Source: Iris pallida (Eukaryota; Streptophyta; Magnoliopsida; Asparagales; Iridaceae). From it: DNA of 64,000 nt. The notes under the pieces were generated by a model. The model ran no database searches. It worked only from the letters and a program-made list of their open reading frames with translations, and was not told where the DNA came from. Location: contig JANAVB010033216.1 of the NCBI GenBank assembly GCA_029216955.1, positions 11,057,623-11,121,622 of the forward strand, read 5' to 3'. Shown piece by piece: positions 53,854 through 64,000 of the stretch (position 1 is its first letter; each line of letters starts with the position of its first letter). Position numbers and translations under genes: made by a program.

Positions 53854-56800
53854 ATGTCTTCCAAGGCCACCAAGAGATCCACGAAGGGCAAGGGGGCTGC
53901 ATCGAGTGACTCTCCACCTGCGGCAGCGTCCTCGGCAGTCTAGGACCCGATTTTGGGTGAGGGCATACTTTAAAAAATGAAGTCTCGAGCGTTAATTTGC
54001 GACGCTCGGACTTCTCTTCTGCCTGGGCGCTTGCGTCTAGGGCAATATACTTCTGTGAGCATTACTATGCACCCACAGAAGTCATGCGCCAACACTGTGG
54101 TGTGCTATGCTCCCACGTGTTGCCATATTATGTGCCCCTTTAAGCTGTGGCATGTTATGCCCCCACATACTGTCCAAGAGTCATTTGACCATATGCCTTG
54201 TTTTGGGCACATATCCCTTTGGGCGCATAGCCCTTTGGGTACATAGGAGTCTTCAGGACTTAGTTTTTTTCTGCAGCTCCCTGAGTCTAACTTTCTTTCT
54301 GCCATTGCAGTAAACATGTTTGTCCCAGAATTTATCGGAATCACTTTCGGCTCCGCCTATCAGGCCCTTGATACCAGTCCCATAACAGATATGATTAGCG
54401 CGGTTCAGGCCAAGATTAATCAAAACCAGCCTATGGATTGGACCATCGCTATACTTGAACAGGATAAGATTTTCTTGAGTACGTCGCTTCAAGAAACCGT
54501 ACTTTCTGTTTAGTGATAGTGTAGGGTTTGAAAATGGTGAGACCATACGTTTGAGAAACCCCATAGTGATCAGTCTGGAAAATCAGAGGATATGGCTGCC
54601 GTCGATGGAGCGCCAGTATCCTTTGTCTGCTTTAACTGCTTTAGCTGTGCGGTGACAGATGAAGTGGAAGCTAACTCCTGAGCTTCCCGGAATCATCTCT
54701 GGGAGAATTCAGTTCGACTCAGGCGACCAAAAGCATGACACTTTCAAATGTGTCCGGGCCTCTGCATCTTACTCTATGAGGGGACTGCAACCTGGTGCCG
54801 TAGTGAACGGCATTCCTACTAATCTCTATCCTTATGCGGCTGACATGCTTTGCCATCTGATGATGACAGGGGTATGTCGTATTCCGCAGGGAAGATGCGG
54901 ATGGAAGGCTGGCGGTACCCGTCTTCATTCTGGAGTAATCTTACTGGCTGGATTCTTTCCACATATGAAGCCACCCTGAAGACAGCTGGCATTTACTATG
55001 CTATTTAGGCCACTCAATATGGTGTGAGGGTCAAATGGCCACTGTTTGTCGCCTTGGCCGAGTTATATAACCTTCATACTTGTACCTTCTTTATTTCGGC
55101 TGGGGAGATGGGATTGGCTCTCCATGAAATACAAGAAGTGTCGAAGCTTCCCTGGGGTACGGAGCCCTATGAAGAGTACATGCCTTGTGATAAAGAACTT
55201 CGGGACCTGGAGAGTAAAAACTCCGGGATGACTAGTGTATACAAGGAATTACTTTGTCATCTTCTTATCTGTCATAGGATTAATAAGAAAGGGAGGACCG
55301 AGGGGGCCAATCCCCACACGAGAGCCTGGACGGGCTATGTCTTCGTTCAGGGAGATGGGGAAGACCCGGCCTCCTTTTCGATCTTGAAACCTATGACTAA
55401 GTTCCATATAGAGGCTCGGATGGCGGACTATGAGACGGAAGATACTGAGGACAGTGATGATCCTGGGTCTCCGATTGGCCACTACTTTCGTCAAGCCGAA
55501 TATCCGTTGTCGGAGAAAGCTGTGTTGGCAGCTTTCTTAATGATCTGGCTTCATGACTGCGTAGTCCCTGGAGGTTCAGGGTCCATTGAGAGAATAAGCC
55601 GGGTTATAATACTTCTAGCTGTGAAGTTGGCATTCGGACACCATCTTGCGTTGCTTCCCGCGATGGTCTGTGCCATTAGACGAGGTCTGTGGGACTTTAT
55701 CATGGATGCGGTAACTCCCGATGGCACGCCCCACTTCGCCCGGACCGAGCTTCTGTATCATTTCCTGATGGGGTGGCTGCTACTACATTGTCCTTCCCTA
55801 ATGAATGTTGGGTCGGTGGCGGACTCTGTGGTAGAGGACGCCTTTCTTCGTAGATTATGTGACGCAGTTTGGGCCGTCACCGGTGTACCCGTTTGTGGAA
55901 AGGCTTTAGGCTTTTTACAGAACTATGAGTTCTTCAGAGTATCCCCTCCGTACGACAGCGGTACCACAGGAGATATCTTAGTGGATGAAGAATTTCATAC
56001 CACTAATTTGACTGTTGGAGCGTTTCACTGGCTCCAGTCTATTAGGCCATCGCATCTGGTGCTCCGAAACAGGAATCATGCCTATCTGGAGCCGTATTTG
56101 CCGAGCCATTTTGCGCGACAGTTCGGCTATGGCCAGCTCCTTTTAGGAAACGCTAGCCCATATTTGTAGTCGATAGGCATCTTAATTGACGGGGCATGTG
56201 CTTGGATGTACTACAATGCCGGGTGTACGGGGGTGTTCTTTGCCCTACCCCTGGATAAGCCTGAGACCCATTTATGCTATGCGGCTGCCAAATTTTACGT
56301 TCAGATTAATACTCTTTATCCTCAGTATGATCGTGAATATAGCTTGATATTGGGGAGTCGGTTTGACCCCTTTCCTACAAAAAAGGTACCGAAAGGCCAT
56401 AAGAAGAAAGGTATTGTTCCCTCTGCGTAACCAGCCGTAGTAACGCCACCAGAAGCTATCTTTAGGGAGCCAACAGTGTCTTCGAAGGAGGACACAAAAG
56501 ATGATGATTCTTCTCCTCTCAATCCTCCTCAGAAGAGGAAAGCTTCAACTGAACTGGCCCAGGAACCAACTTTAAAGTGAAAGAAGAAAACTGTTGCTCC
56601 GAGGAGAGCCAACGAAGTGGGTGCTGGCTCGCCTCCCTTGAGGAGGTCCTCCCGGCAAATTGGAAAAGGAGGAACGGCGTCACAGGCCGTTATTATCCGG
56701 GAGGTAGATCCCTTCCTAGATTCCATAGCCATCCTGGTCAAGCCTTTAGTAGCTTTCTCACCCTTGCGTTTGTCCTTTGCACAGGACCCTGAGTTTGAAG

Positions 56801-58327
56801 CTGAGGCTGGTATATTTGAGAAGGTAGACGCGACGATGGTGTCCTCTGTCCGTCCTCAACCGATGGATGAGGGCGGATCTTCTTCGATTGTAAGATTAAG
56901 CAGGAAGATCGGGACAGAGGCCTAGACCATGATGGCGATCAGAAGCTCATCTTTTCCTATGACATATCTGTGGGAGATATGTCTGTAATAGGAACTGCGA
57001 TGAAGGAGCTGGACGAGAACCAAGTCCAATCGGCTCATCCTCCTGTGGGTATGTTACCTTTATGCTTCTCTTCGGATGAGATCTTTAGACTTCGGTTTTG
57101 CGTGCTCCTTGTGAAGCTGAGCACGATTGTATGTTCCCCTGTAGACAAGGAGAAAGAACCCCCCGCGAAGATAGTCTCTGTCATCGGAAGAGGGACAGAA
57201 GTTGTCCTCGGCTCCTCTAAGTTCGCTGCTGTGGGAGGAACTGTTGGTGAGCCGGTACTGTCTACAATAGGAGAAGTTGAGAAGCCTACTGAGGGAGCTG
57301 TTGTCGAATCGGCTCCTGTCCCCGCTGAGCTTGTGGAGGACATTAGGCTCGATGGTACTCAGGGTCTCGATATCGTTCTCCTTAAAATGTCTGGGCCTGC
57401 TCCTGGTTTCCCTGAAACCGCCATTGATGGTGCAGTCCAGGCTGGGGTTTTGGAAGCCAAAGGCACGAATTTACAACTCTTTTTGCCTTTCATCGATCTT
57501 TTCGGTTACTGATGTATATATTATTTTCTCTGTCAGGCTCAGCTTCTTGTCAGGCGTTCACTCCGGAAGTGGAAGAAACTCTCCAAGCCTCCTCTCCAAC
57601 TACCTCCACTGAAGATGAGAAGGTAGCCCAGGAAGTTATCAAAGCTTTCTACTCGGTATTGAAGGTGAAGATTCCTGGAGTCCTGAATCGGAATGCTGTC
57701 TTCGGCCCGGTGAAGGCTGTCGCCGAATGTCAAGTGGCGTCCCTCGAGAGCATTGTCGGCTACGAAGAGCGGGCCAATACTTTGAGGAAAATTCTGAACG
57801 ACCTGGAGGGTCAAGTGGCCAGGTTTCGGGATGCCAAACAGCGGAGCCCGATGTTACTGTTTCGTACAGAGGACGAGGCTTTGATGACAGCTCTTGCGGA
57901 GAAGAAGGCTACCTTTCAGGCAAGGAAGGACACCCTCATTCAGGAGATTGGCGAGCTGGCTGACCAGTACAGCCAAATCAATGCTGCAAGTGAGGCACAT
58001 GCTGTCTCGAAGAACAGGCTGGCTATGCAGATCACTAAGAAGCACAATCACATTACGCAGATCAGGAACGAGATCGCCCAGTTGGAAGCTAACTTGAGGG
58101 CGGCGTCATCTGAATAAGAGGATTATCTGTCCCAGGCTGCCATGGCTGCCATTGCTTTTGCCCGTTTAGAATAGCAGCTGGCGAGGTTAGAGGGAAAGCA
58201 TCTTGATCTAGTCTTCTTTGAAGATGAAGCCGCTCGCCAAGAGGAAGCACGGCGTCGAGCTTCTGTAAAATCTGAAGCCGAGATTGTTGCTCTGAGTCAC
58301 AGCATAAACCGCCTGTGTATCCTGTAG
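53854..58327 (+). pseudogene. Antisense PMD-coiled-coil gene of element E
   Basis: Exon 1 at 53854 is short and basic (MSSKATKRSTKGKGAAS), with a TAG at 53941 just before donor GTGAGG. The intron 53957-54310 ends TTGCAG. Then come FVPEFIGITFGSAYQALDTS and, after two frameshifts, the plant mobile domain, 55024-56166 (AVLAAFLMIWLHDCVVPGGS, HHLALLPAMVCAIRRGLWDF, MGWLLLHCPSLM, FHWLQSIRPSHLVLRNRN). The same frame continues past stops at 56167, 56428 and 56576 into a Lys/Arg-rich part, then other frames lead to a coiled coil (57512-58117 and on) ending near 58327. AATAAA follows at 58410. PMD proteins act in nuclear silencing in plants; the role here is unknown. Clear homology to the B copy along its length. 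Confidence 0.8.
53957..54310 (+). other. Intron of the E antisense PMD gene
   Basis: GTGAGG to TTGCAG, followed by TAAACATG as in B (TAAACTTG). Contains GGGCGCATA and GTGCCC words like E's LTR. Confidence 0.65.
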
Positions 58328-58409
58328 ATTTTTGTAATTCTTTATTCTTTTTTGGCCGTCACGGCTCTTGTACCTTCTTTTTCGTCTTTTGATAGACGTT
58401 TAAGTACTG

Positions 58410-58415
58410 AATAAA
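58410..58415 (+). terminator. Poly(A) signal of the E antisense gene
   Basis: AATAAA, about 85 bases after the last stop, in T-rich context. Confidence 0.5.
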
Positions 58416-58439
58416 GAATCTTTTCAGAAGTAAATGTGG

Positions 58440-58960
58440 TTTTGTGAAATATCGATGCTAGAGGTAATATGGACGTAGCAAGGATATTTCTGATGGGTAT
58501 TCCGCTGGGGAAACTTTATGTTGACCTATTATCCGTTTTATATTCGAGTGATTCGAATATAGATAATAAGTTGAATGAAGCTGCTAGTAGAGGTAATATG
58601 AACGTAAAAGCAGAGAATGTTCTATATCTGACCAAAGGTAGTATGGACGTGAAAAGATATATATAGCATTAGGAAGGAGTGGATAGTTCAGAGGTAGTAT
58701 GGACATGACTATCTTTGATGAATGCTTTGCTTAGAGGTTATGTGGACGTGGAAAAACTTTTAATCATTCCGCTGGGGAAATAATTATCAGAAACAATTCA
58801 GAGGTAATAGGGAGTGATTTGTTTTCGTCAAACCGAGTTTGGACGGAGTAAAAAATGAAATGATTCCACTGGAGAAATATTTAAAGGACCTATTATCCAG
58901 TGCATATTCAAGACTCTTGAAATACGGATAATAGTTAGTTATTTTTTTTGAATCATATAA
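58440..58960 (-). repeat. Two-tier hairpin array of element E
   Basis: Two hairpins: outer 58527-58533/58562-58568 with inner 58539-58547/58553-58561 (TATATTCGA/TCGAATATA); and outer 58890-58898/58926-58934 with inner 58905-58912/58916-58924 (one bulged base). Both are flanked by GGACC. Between are AGAGGTAATATGGACGT-type words, as in B and C. Confidence 0.82.
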
Positions 58961-58976
58961 ACATCGTACTGTACAT

Positions 58977-59228
58977 TTATATGAATGAACATATGTGAAC
59001 AAAAAGAGGTTTCACATAATATTTCTTTAGGAACTTGCCATTGATAGGCATCATGAGCAAGTCACAGTCAGGTTTGGTCAGCCGGTACGTACCGTTAGAA
59101 TATACCGATTCTATGACGAAAGGACCTTCCCATTTAGGCTGGAATTTCCCTTTTATTTTGTGTGTCATGACCATCGGTCTTCTTACTGCTAGGACCAGAT
59201 CACCGACTTGGAAGATCCTTTCTTTCAC
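58977..59228 (-). pseudogene. Element E integrase C-terminal domain
   Basis: MKERIFQVGDLVLAVRRPMV then KGKFQPKWEGPFVIESV, YRLTKPDCDLLMMPING, the small SH3-like C-terminal domain of gypsy integrases, ending FLKKYYVK. It is in a different frame from the core, so a frameshift separates them. Confidence 0.85.
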
Positions 59229-59455
59229 TTTTTTATTGAAGGCTCAGGAAAGACGTGCTTGGTATAACTCAATGCGCTGCTGAGCTAACAAACATTTTTC
59301 GTCTAGCGTTTCGAGCTCTTGGAGTCGCAGAAGAAAGCTTTTTCAGTAGTCAGCTCGCTGGCTAGAGCTACCCGAAGAGAAGGAATCTGGATTTCCATGG
59401 GAAGAACTGCTTCGCTCCAATAAACCAGAGAGAATAGCGTACTGCCTGCTGGAGT

Positions 59456-59863
59456 CTAGAACGTTGTACGATAGGCCCATAGACATTCACCGAGTTTCTC
59501 ATTCCAATCGTGCTTATTTGAAGACACGAACTTCTTGAGAAGTTTTATGATAGTTTTGTTGAAGGCTTCTGCTAGCCCATTAGCCGCTGGATTGTAGACA
59601 GTAGAGGCTACATTCTGGATTCGATTCATGTCGCAGAACCGATAGAATGCATGGCTTGCAAACTGTGGACCATTGTCATGGATGATCCTGCGAGGTAGGC
59701 CAAAGCGGTAGACGACGTGATGTTTGATAAAACTGATCAGGTTTGACGTCTTCACTGTGGTGAGCGGTATAGCTTTCGCCCATTTGGAGAAGTAATCAGT
59801 TATAGCTAGGATGAACCGATATCCTTTAGAGGATGGCGGGCTGATTGGTCCTATGACGTCCAT
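59456..59863 (-). pseudogene. Element E integrase catalytic core
   Basis: The rve core: MDVIGPI (first Asp), DYFSKWAKAIPL, IIHDNGPQFASHAFYRFC (second Asp), and NPAANGLAEAFNKTI (Glu). There are 35 residues between second Asp and Glu, the classical DD35E. Open through WAYRTTF, then a stop. Catalyses insertion of the cDNA ends. The catalytic triad is intact, although the gene is broken elsewhere. Confidence 0.9.
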
Positions 59864-59881
59864 GCCCCAGGCTTCAAATGG

Positions 59882-60112
59882 CTACGATACTGCCGTCGGG
59901 TGTAGAAACTCCGAAGGTTGATGAATGAAATCGGCATGGAACTGGCAAGCTTTATACTTCTTTGCATATTCAACAGCATCCTCTATCATTGTAGGCCAGT
60001 AATAACCCATTCGTTTGAGGCAATCTTGTAATTGGGGCCTAGTTAATGAGCACAACAAACTCCATCGTGAGCCTCCCGGAGTGCGTGCTTGGCTTTTGTG
60101 TCTGATAAGCAT
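59882..60112 (-). pseudogene. Element E integrase zinc-binding region
   Basis: [20 protein letters not shown] then [20 protein letters not shown], the N-terminal zinc domain of gypsy integrase (C..C part clear, H part in another frame with [12 protein letters not shown]). One stop separates it from the core. Confidence 0.8.
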
Positions 60113-60261
60113 CGTAACAGTAGCCCTTCGTAAGAGCGTCGATACAGCATCTTGGTAGCCTTGTTGTAGTAAAATCTGAGGGATCGCCTTTGGATGGATA
60201 CTGCTTCCTTCGGGTCCTCAGGGAGGATTCTATAGACAGCGTAGTCTACGAAGGGAAATCT

Positions 60262-60473
60262 CTAGTCTTTAGCATCGATGTTTGCTTCTGCTGCATAACT
60301 GTGATGAATATGCGAGGCATTTTTCACACAGAATAGTTCTCGACCAGTCACTGTGATCGACTGCTGTGTATTAGTAAAAATGGTCAAGAAAGCAGCGAGA
60401 CCGGCTAGAGCATCTGCTTCTATATTCTGTAGCCGAGGCACGTGCTCCATGAAGAATCCAGCGAAAGTAGACG
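60262..60473 (-). pseudogene. RNase H tail of element E
   Basis: FMEHVPRLQNIEADALAGLA: the VPR..N..AD.LA.LA signature of the RNase H C-terminus before integrase in Tat-type elements. RNase H degrades the RNA strand during reverse transcription. Cut upstream by LTR F at 60474. Confidence 0.75.
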
Positions 60474-63400
60474 TGTCACGATCCGATCCTAAATTGTTGG
60501 GTCGAATCGGATCACGCCCAGCCTGCACCGTTGTGAGACGGCGACAGTAAGCTGTTTCTAAATGCAGGTAATCTCAACAACATCTATACATTTGTCACAA
60601 CACGAATTTATGAATATTTAAAACTTTTATTCAACAAAGAGAAATACAACTGGAAAGGAAAATACTGAAATAAACACTGAAACCAAAAGTCTACAATCCT
60701 CAACATAAAGAAACTAGAAATAAGAAAATAGCAACTAGCTAAACGGTCGGCTCTTCGGCCTCAGGATCCAGGTCCTCCAAGGGGAATTCTGGTAACACCG
60801 CAGGATATATCACCGGGTCATTATAGCTATTGTACAATAGCTCAGCATCATCAATATCACCTAAAAATGTTGGTCTCCAGTCAGAAGGGAGCAAGTACAA
60901 GTATGCACCTCATATTTCAAATAATAACAGAAAAGTGCAAGCTAAACAGTTGAAATACTTGAACAATATTTTCCAGCAATTTTCAGCAATACAATATTTG
61001 AAACAATGTGATTTGAATAGGTAAACGTCTATGACCAGCTTGGGTTGTACAATAGCATCCTAGCGACGCGATACGGCTTATCCCTGTGTGTGAGAGGGGT
61101 AAGCTCGCACAATAACAATATGCAATATGAGGGGTATTGGTCATAAACGCTATACTATTCCCCCAATATCCCTGTAATCAATAATAATCAATATTTGAAC
61201 TCTAGGAGAGACTTCCGTGTAGCAATATGGTTTAAACATGCAACTTGACAATTACTAAATAAAATATAAGATAATATAACCGTAACTTGCCTTTGTTTAA
61301 TGACTGGAACAGGTCTTCGGTACAGGGGAGGAAGGTCAAACACACCATCGAAGTCCTACAGATGAGAACCCTGACTTAGAATATAAAGAAGCCACTAGTT
61401 GCAATTTCTAGAAGCAGACCCTAGTTAAGTTTTTAAGTTATTAATTAATCTACCGGAAATTGTCTAACGTCGCAAATTATGTTCGTTATCATTTTAATTG
61501 AATAAGCCGGTTACTGATTAATTGGAAAAAAATAGCAATTATCGGTTAATTTGGTAAAACATTGTATTTTAAATATATATGTATATAAAACTAGGCTTTT
61601 TCTTTTAAATGAGAAAACATGAACTTATTAATTATTTACAGAAGTCTTGATTCGTTAACTTAATGTGACAAACCCTTATTAGTTTTCATATAAAATAATT
61701 AGTACCCATTTTAATTATGCGCCTAGCTACGCCAACAACCAACCCAGAAAAGAAAGTAGAAAATTTATACTACACAATTACAGGGCCACGGAAAATAAAG
61801 AAAAACTGGGCTTATGCCCTTACAACTAATTAAATAAATTAAATTAAAAAGTTGAGGCGAGCTCTGAGTGCCGTAAAGTGGTCCAAACAGAAGGCCGAGG
61901 CCCTGCACCCAAAATACTAAAGGCTAGTAACAAGTTCTAAAGAAAAATACAATTTAAATATAAATTATAGAAAATGGGGCGTCTCAGACTTGGTCATGCA
62001 ATCTCATGTTGCTGGCTAACGCCTCAACGTACAGGAAATCCTGTAGCATTTGCGTTTCATCGAAGCTCATCCGACCGATGCGGTTGTCGCCTAACAGGGG
62101 ATACAACTCACAAAAATCTACGTTTAAAGCCAACAAAAATTTGTAAATCATTTTCAAGGACCGGATTTGAAAAATAGATTTTTATTTACCAATTTACTAA
62201 ATTTAATTAAATACTTTTATTTTGAAAACCTTTCTGAAAATTTCGGCAGCACCTCCTTTGTAACTGGGACAACCCAATCCTGGGACGATGCTAATCCGCA
62301 ACACAAATAAATATCCCAAACCAGGGATCACTAATTACTAACCCAAAAATGAATATCCAACCCAAAAGCCAACCACAGAACAATATATCCAAAAATAGAA
62401 AATACGCTGCGACGTAACCGATAATCTATGTATCACCCAAAAGCAACAATATTTCAAAATACTGATTCCCAAAACGGGATCGGGACCACATCATCACAGA
62501 CTATCTACCGGAGGGACACGGGGACACAAAATTATACCTCGGGTGCTCGACTAGAGCTCTCAGATGCAAAAAATAGGAAAAAGAATCCGCACGGAGGAAA
62601 AGAATCCGCACGGAGGCTCACGGACACGGAACAGCGGATCGAGGCCCGAGGGGTCGGGTCCAGCGAGGTAGGGGTGCTCGTCCGACGGGGTTACACCGGA
62701 GGTGAGGTCGGATCGCTCGGACAGCTGGTCAGGGCCACGCGGAGAGGAGGCGCGCTGGAAGGGGGCGGCCGAGCGGGGGTTGCGCCAGCTTGCTGGTGGC
62801 CTGGCGGGGAGATGGTTGCCGGGCGGGTGGCCTCGGGCACAGAAAGAGCCATGGAGTTGTCCGAAGGTTTCATGTGTGCTGGTAGTATAGTTAGAGGAGA
62901 GGAAATGGTAATGGTGGTGGTAGGTTTGAGTGGAAAAGGAAAAGAGTTAGAAAATAAAGAGAAAAAATAGGTTTGCTTTCTGATGGTAGTGATAGTAATG
63001 GCTAGGTGAAAAGTGCTTGTGAGTGGTAGAGGTATAGGAGTGGCTGAGAGGAATTTAGTACAAAAAGAAAGTAGCTGGGAAAAAAATGGGGAGGGAGTGG
63101 GAACGAGTGAGAAAGGAGGGGCTAGGTCGTGGGGCTCCAGTTGGGTAGTTGGTGTAGAAAATAGTTTTTTTAATTTAAATTTGAATTTCAAAATGAGGTT
63201 TGAAACGGAAAGAAACATGAGTCGGGTTCGGGCTTGGAATCAGGACGGGCAGGTCGACAACCGAAAATCCTTTCAATAACTTTAAAACATGATTTTCTTT
63301 ATCCGACTATTAATAATAATAATTATTATAATAATAATAATAACAATAATAACAATAATAATAATAATAAACCTAACTAGCTAACCAATTAACTAGGGAT

Positions 63401-63484
63401 ACTCAAAGGCAACCAAAATCTAATAATCAACTAAAATTCGATTAATTCAAAAAATCCAATAATACCTATATTGCGGGTTTTACA
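60474..63484 (-). mobile_element. LTR F: Tekay-like 3' LTR (3011 bp), minus strand
   Basis: On minus it starts TGTAAAACCCGC (63484) after a polypurine tract and ends GATCGTGACA (60474). It has interrupted E's RNase H. It contains a GC-rich transcribed-leader-like part (62480-62850) with a 175-codon open frame (63218-62691) rich in Pro/Ser/Thr, judged noncoding. The left flanking five bases are AGACG; the right duplication is outside the window. Confidence 0.85.
63308..63370. repeat. (AAT)n-like microsatellite
   Basis: AAT units with AAC interruptions within LTR F. Confidence 0.9.
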
Positions 63485-63520
63485 ACCTTCCCTCCTTAAA
63501 AAATTTCGTCCTCGAAATTA
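63485..63520 (-). promoter_or_regulatory. Polypurine tract and preceding context of F
   Basis: Minus strand: TTTCGAGGACGAAATT, then AAGGAGGGAAGGT abutting the LTR; the Tekay/Del signature, comparable with A at 20070-20103. Confidence 0.85.
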
Positions 63521-64000
63521 AAGGATAAGGGCCGGGGTACGATCAAAATCACTTAACCTTGATCAAAAATGGAATTTAAATCATCAGGCACGATCGGATT
63601 CTTGGCATGATCACTAGGTACAATGATAAAATATCAGTACGATCAGAATTATCTAGATATGATCTGAGATAGGGTTGGAATGTTGTTGTAATCAAAGTCA
63701 TTTTAGGCACAAGAAAAATCTAGGTACAATTATGATCAAAAATAGGAGAAAATGAGGTTTCGTAAAACAGAAAAGGCAAGAAAGAAAAGAACGTCAACAG
63801 TTTATTGAGAATTCAAAAATGATGAAATCTTCTGAGTTAAGGGACTAAAAATTACAGATCAAATTGGAATGGGATATAAGGGTTTATGACTAAGGAGAAC
63901 TGAACAAGTTGTATGATGGGAGGATAGCGAGGATGGTTAGAATAATATATCTATGATTAGAATGTAATTGGATAAGATAGTTCCATTGAGGACTGAGTGA
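63521..64000 (-). mobile_element. Internal spacer of element F
   Basis: Sequence upstream of the polypurine tract on the minus strand, without a coding frame. It would be the spacer after pol in a Tekay-like element that continues outside the window. Repeated GATC-AAAAT phrases are visible. Confidence 0.6.

Larger units (their letters stand above)
52603..60473 (-). mobile_element. Element E: Tat-like element with integrase and PMD gene, minus strand (5' part outside)
   Basis: Read right to left: RNase H tail, integrase, hairpin segment, antisense PMD/coiled-coil gene (plus strand), polypurine tract, 3' LTR. It is interrupted at 60474 by LTR F. Its integrase gives the Tat-like classification for B, C and D. 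Confidence 0.85.

Noticed and set aside
57035..57343. Minus-strand frame over the E PMD gene
   Set aside because: Shadow of the plus-strand coding region; homology with B supports the plus strand only.
62691..63218. Open frame of 175 codons on the minus strand in LTR F
   Set aside because: Pro/Ser/Thr low-complexity translation in a GC-rich LTR leader, no recognisable domain, and a frame with no relation to element coding regions.

Overview
This window is plant nuclear repetitive DNA: nested LTR retrotransposons with no host gene, rRNA, tRNA or CRISPR that I could support. The evidence for a plant is the element repertoire: Tekay/Del-like Ty3/gypsy LTRs (TGTAACACCC start, GTGACA end), Tat/Ogre-like gypsy elements carrying a captured plant mobile domain (PMD) gene, a SIRE-like Copia gag with an initiator-tRNA-Met primer site, and many AT microsatellites. 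The species cannot be named from the sequence.

Layout. Positions 1-1588 and 24309-24444 are one old Tekay-like LTR (Z), split by element A (1594-24303, target duplication CCTTT). A has 4.2-4.3 kb LTRs and only a gag gene. A's gag is split near its start by element B (6170-18638, same strand), a Tat-like element with 0.97 kb LTRs, ORF1, gag, protease, a hairpin-rich noncoding segment and an antisense PMD gene, but no reverse transcriptase or integrase. Element C (24671-33787, minus strand, target duplication GTGTT) is a related Tat-like deletion derivative without polymerase and without the PMD gene. From 33.8 to 39.8 kb lie an AT-rich Tekay-like LTR fragment, a candidate LTR ending at a tRNA-Met primer site, and a palindrome-rich segment. 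From 39.8 to about 45.2 kb is a polymerase-less Copia element on the minus strand. Element D (about 45541-49822, minus) is a third Tat-like copy cut off inside gag; it sits in a Tekay-like LTR (49823-51936). Element E (52603-60473, minus) is the most complete Tat-like copy seen from its 3' end: RNase H tail, integrase, hairpin segment, antisense PMD gene, polypurine tract and 3' LTR. E is broken by a 3.0 kb Tekay-type LTR (F, 60474-63484, minus), whose polypurine tract and internal spacer run to the window end.

How the parts fit. B, C, D and E form one Tat-like family: same 11-base LTR start (TGTAGAAGCAT), same primer site, same ORF1 start built across the LTR/primer-site junction, same polypurine tract (B, E). 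The polymerase would come from E-like copies, with B and C as non-autonomous gag-protease derivatives. The most unusual content is (1) an array of two-tier hairpins downstream of pol, whose outer stem is conserved and whose inner stem changes sequence but keeps pairing in B, C and E; (2) an antisense PMD plus coiled-coil gene with its own TATA box and intron in B and E; and (3) a short element-specific word (GCCGCATGA in B and C, GGGCGCAT in E) that recurs in separate compartments of the same element.
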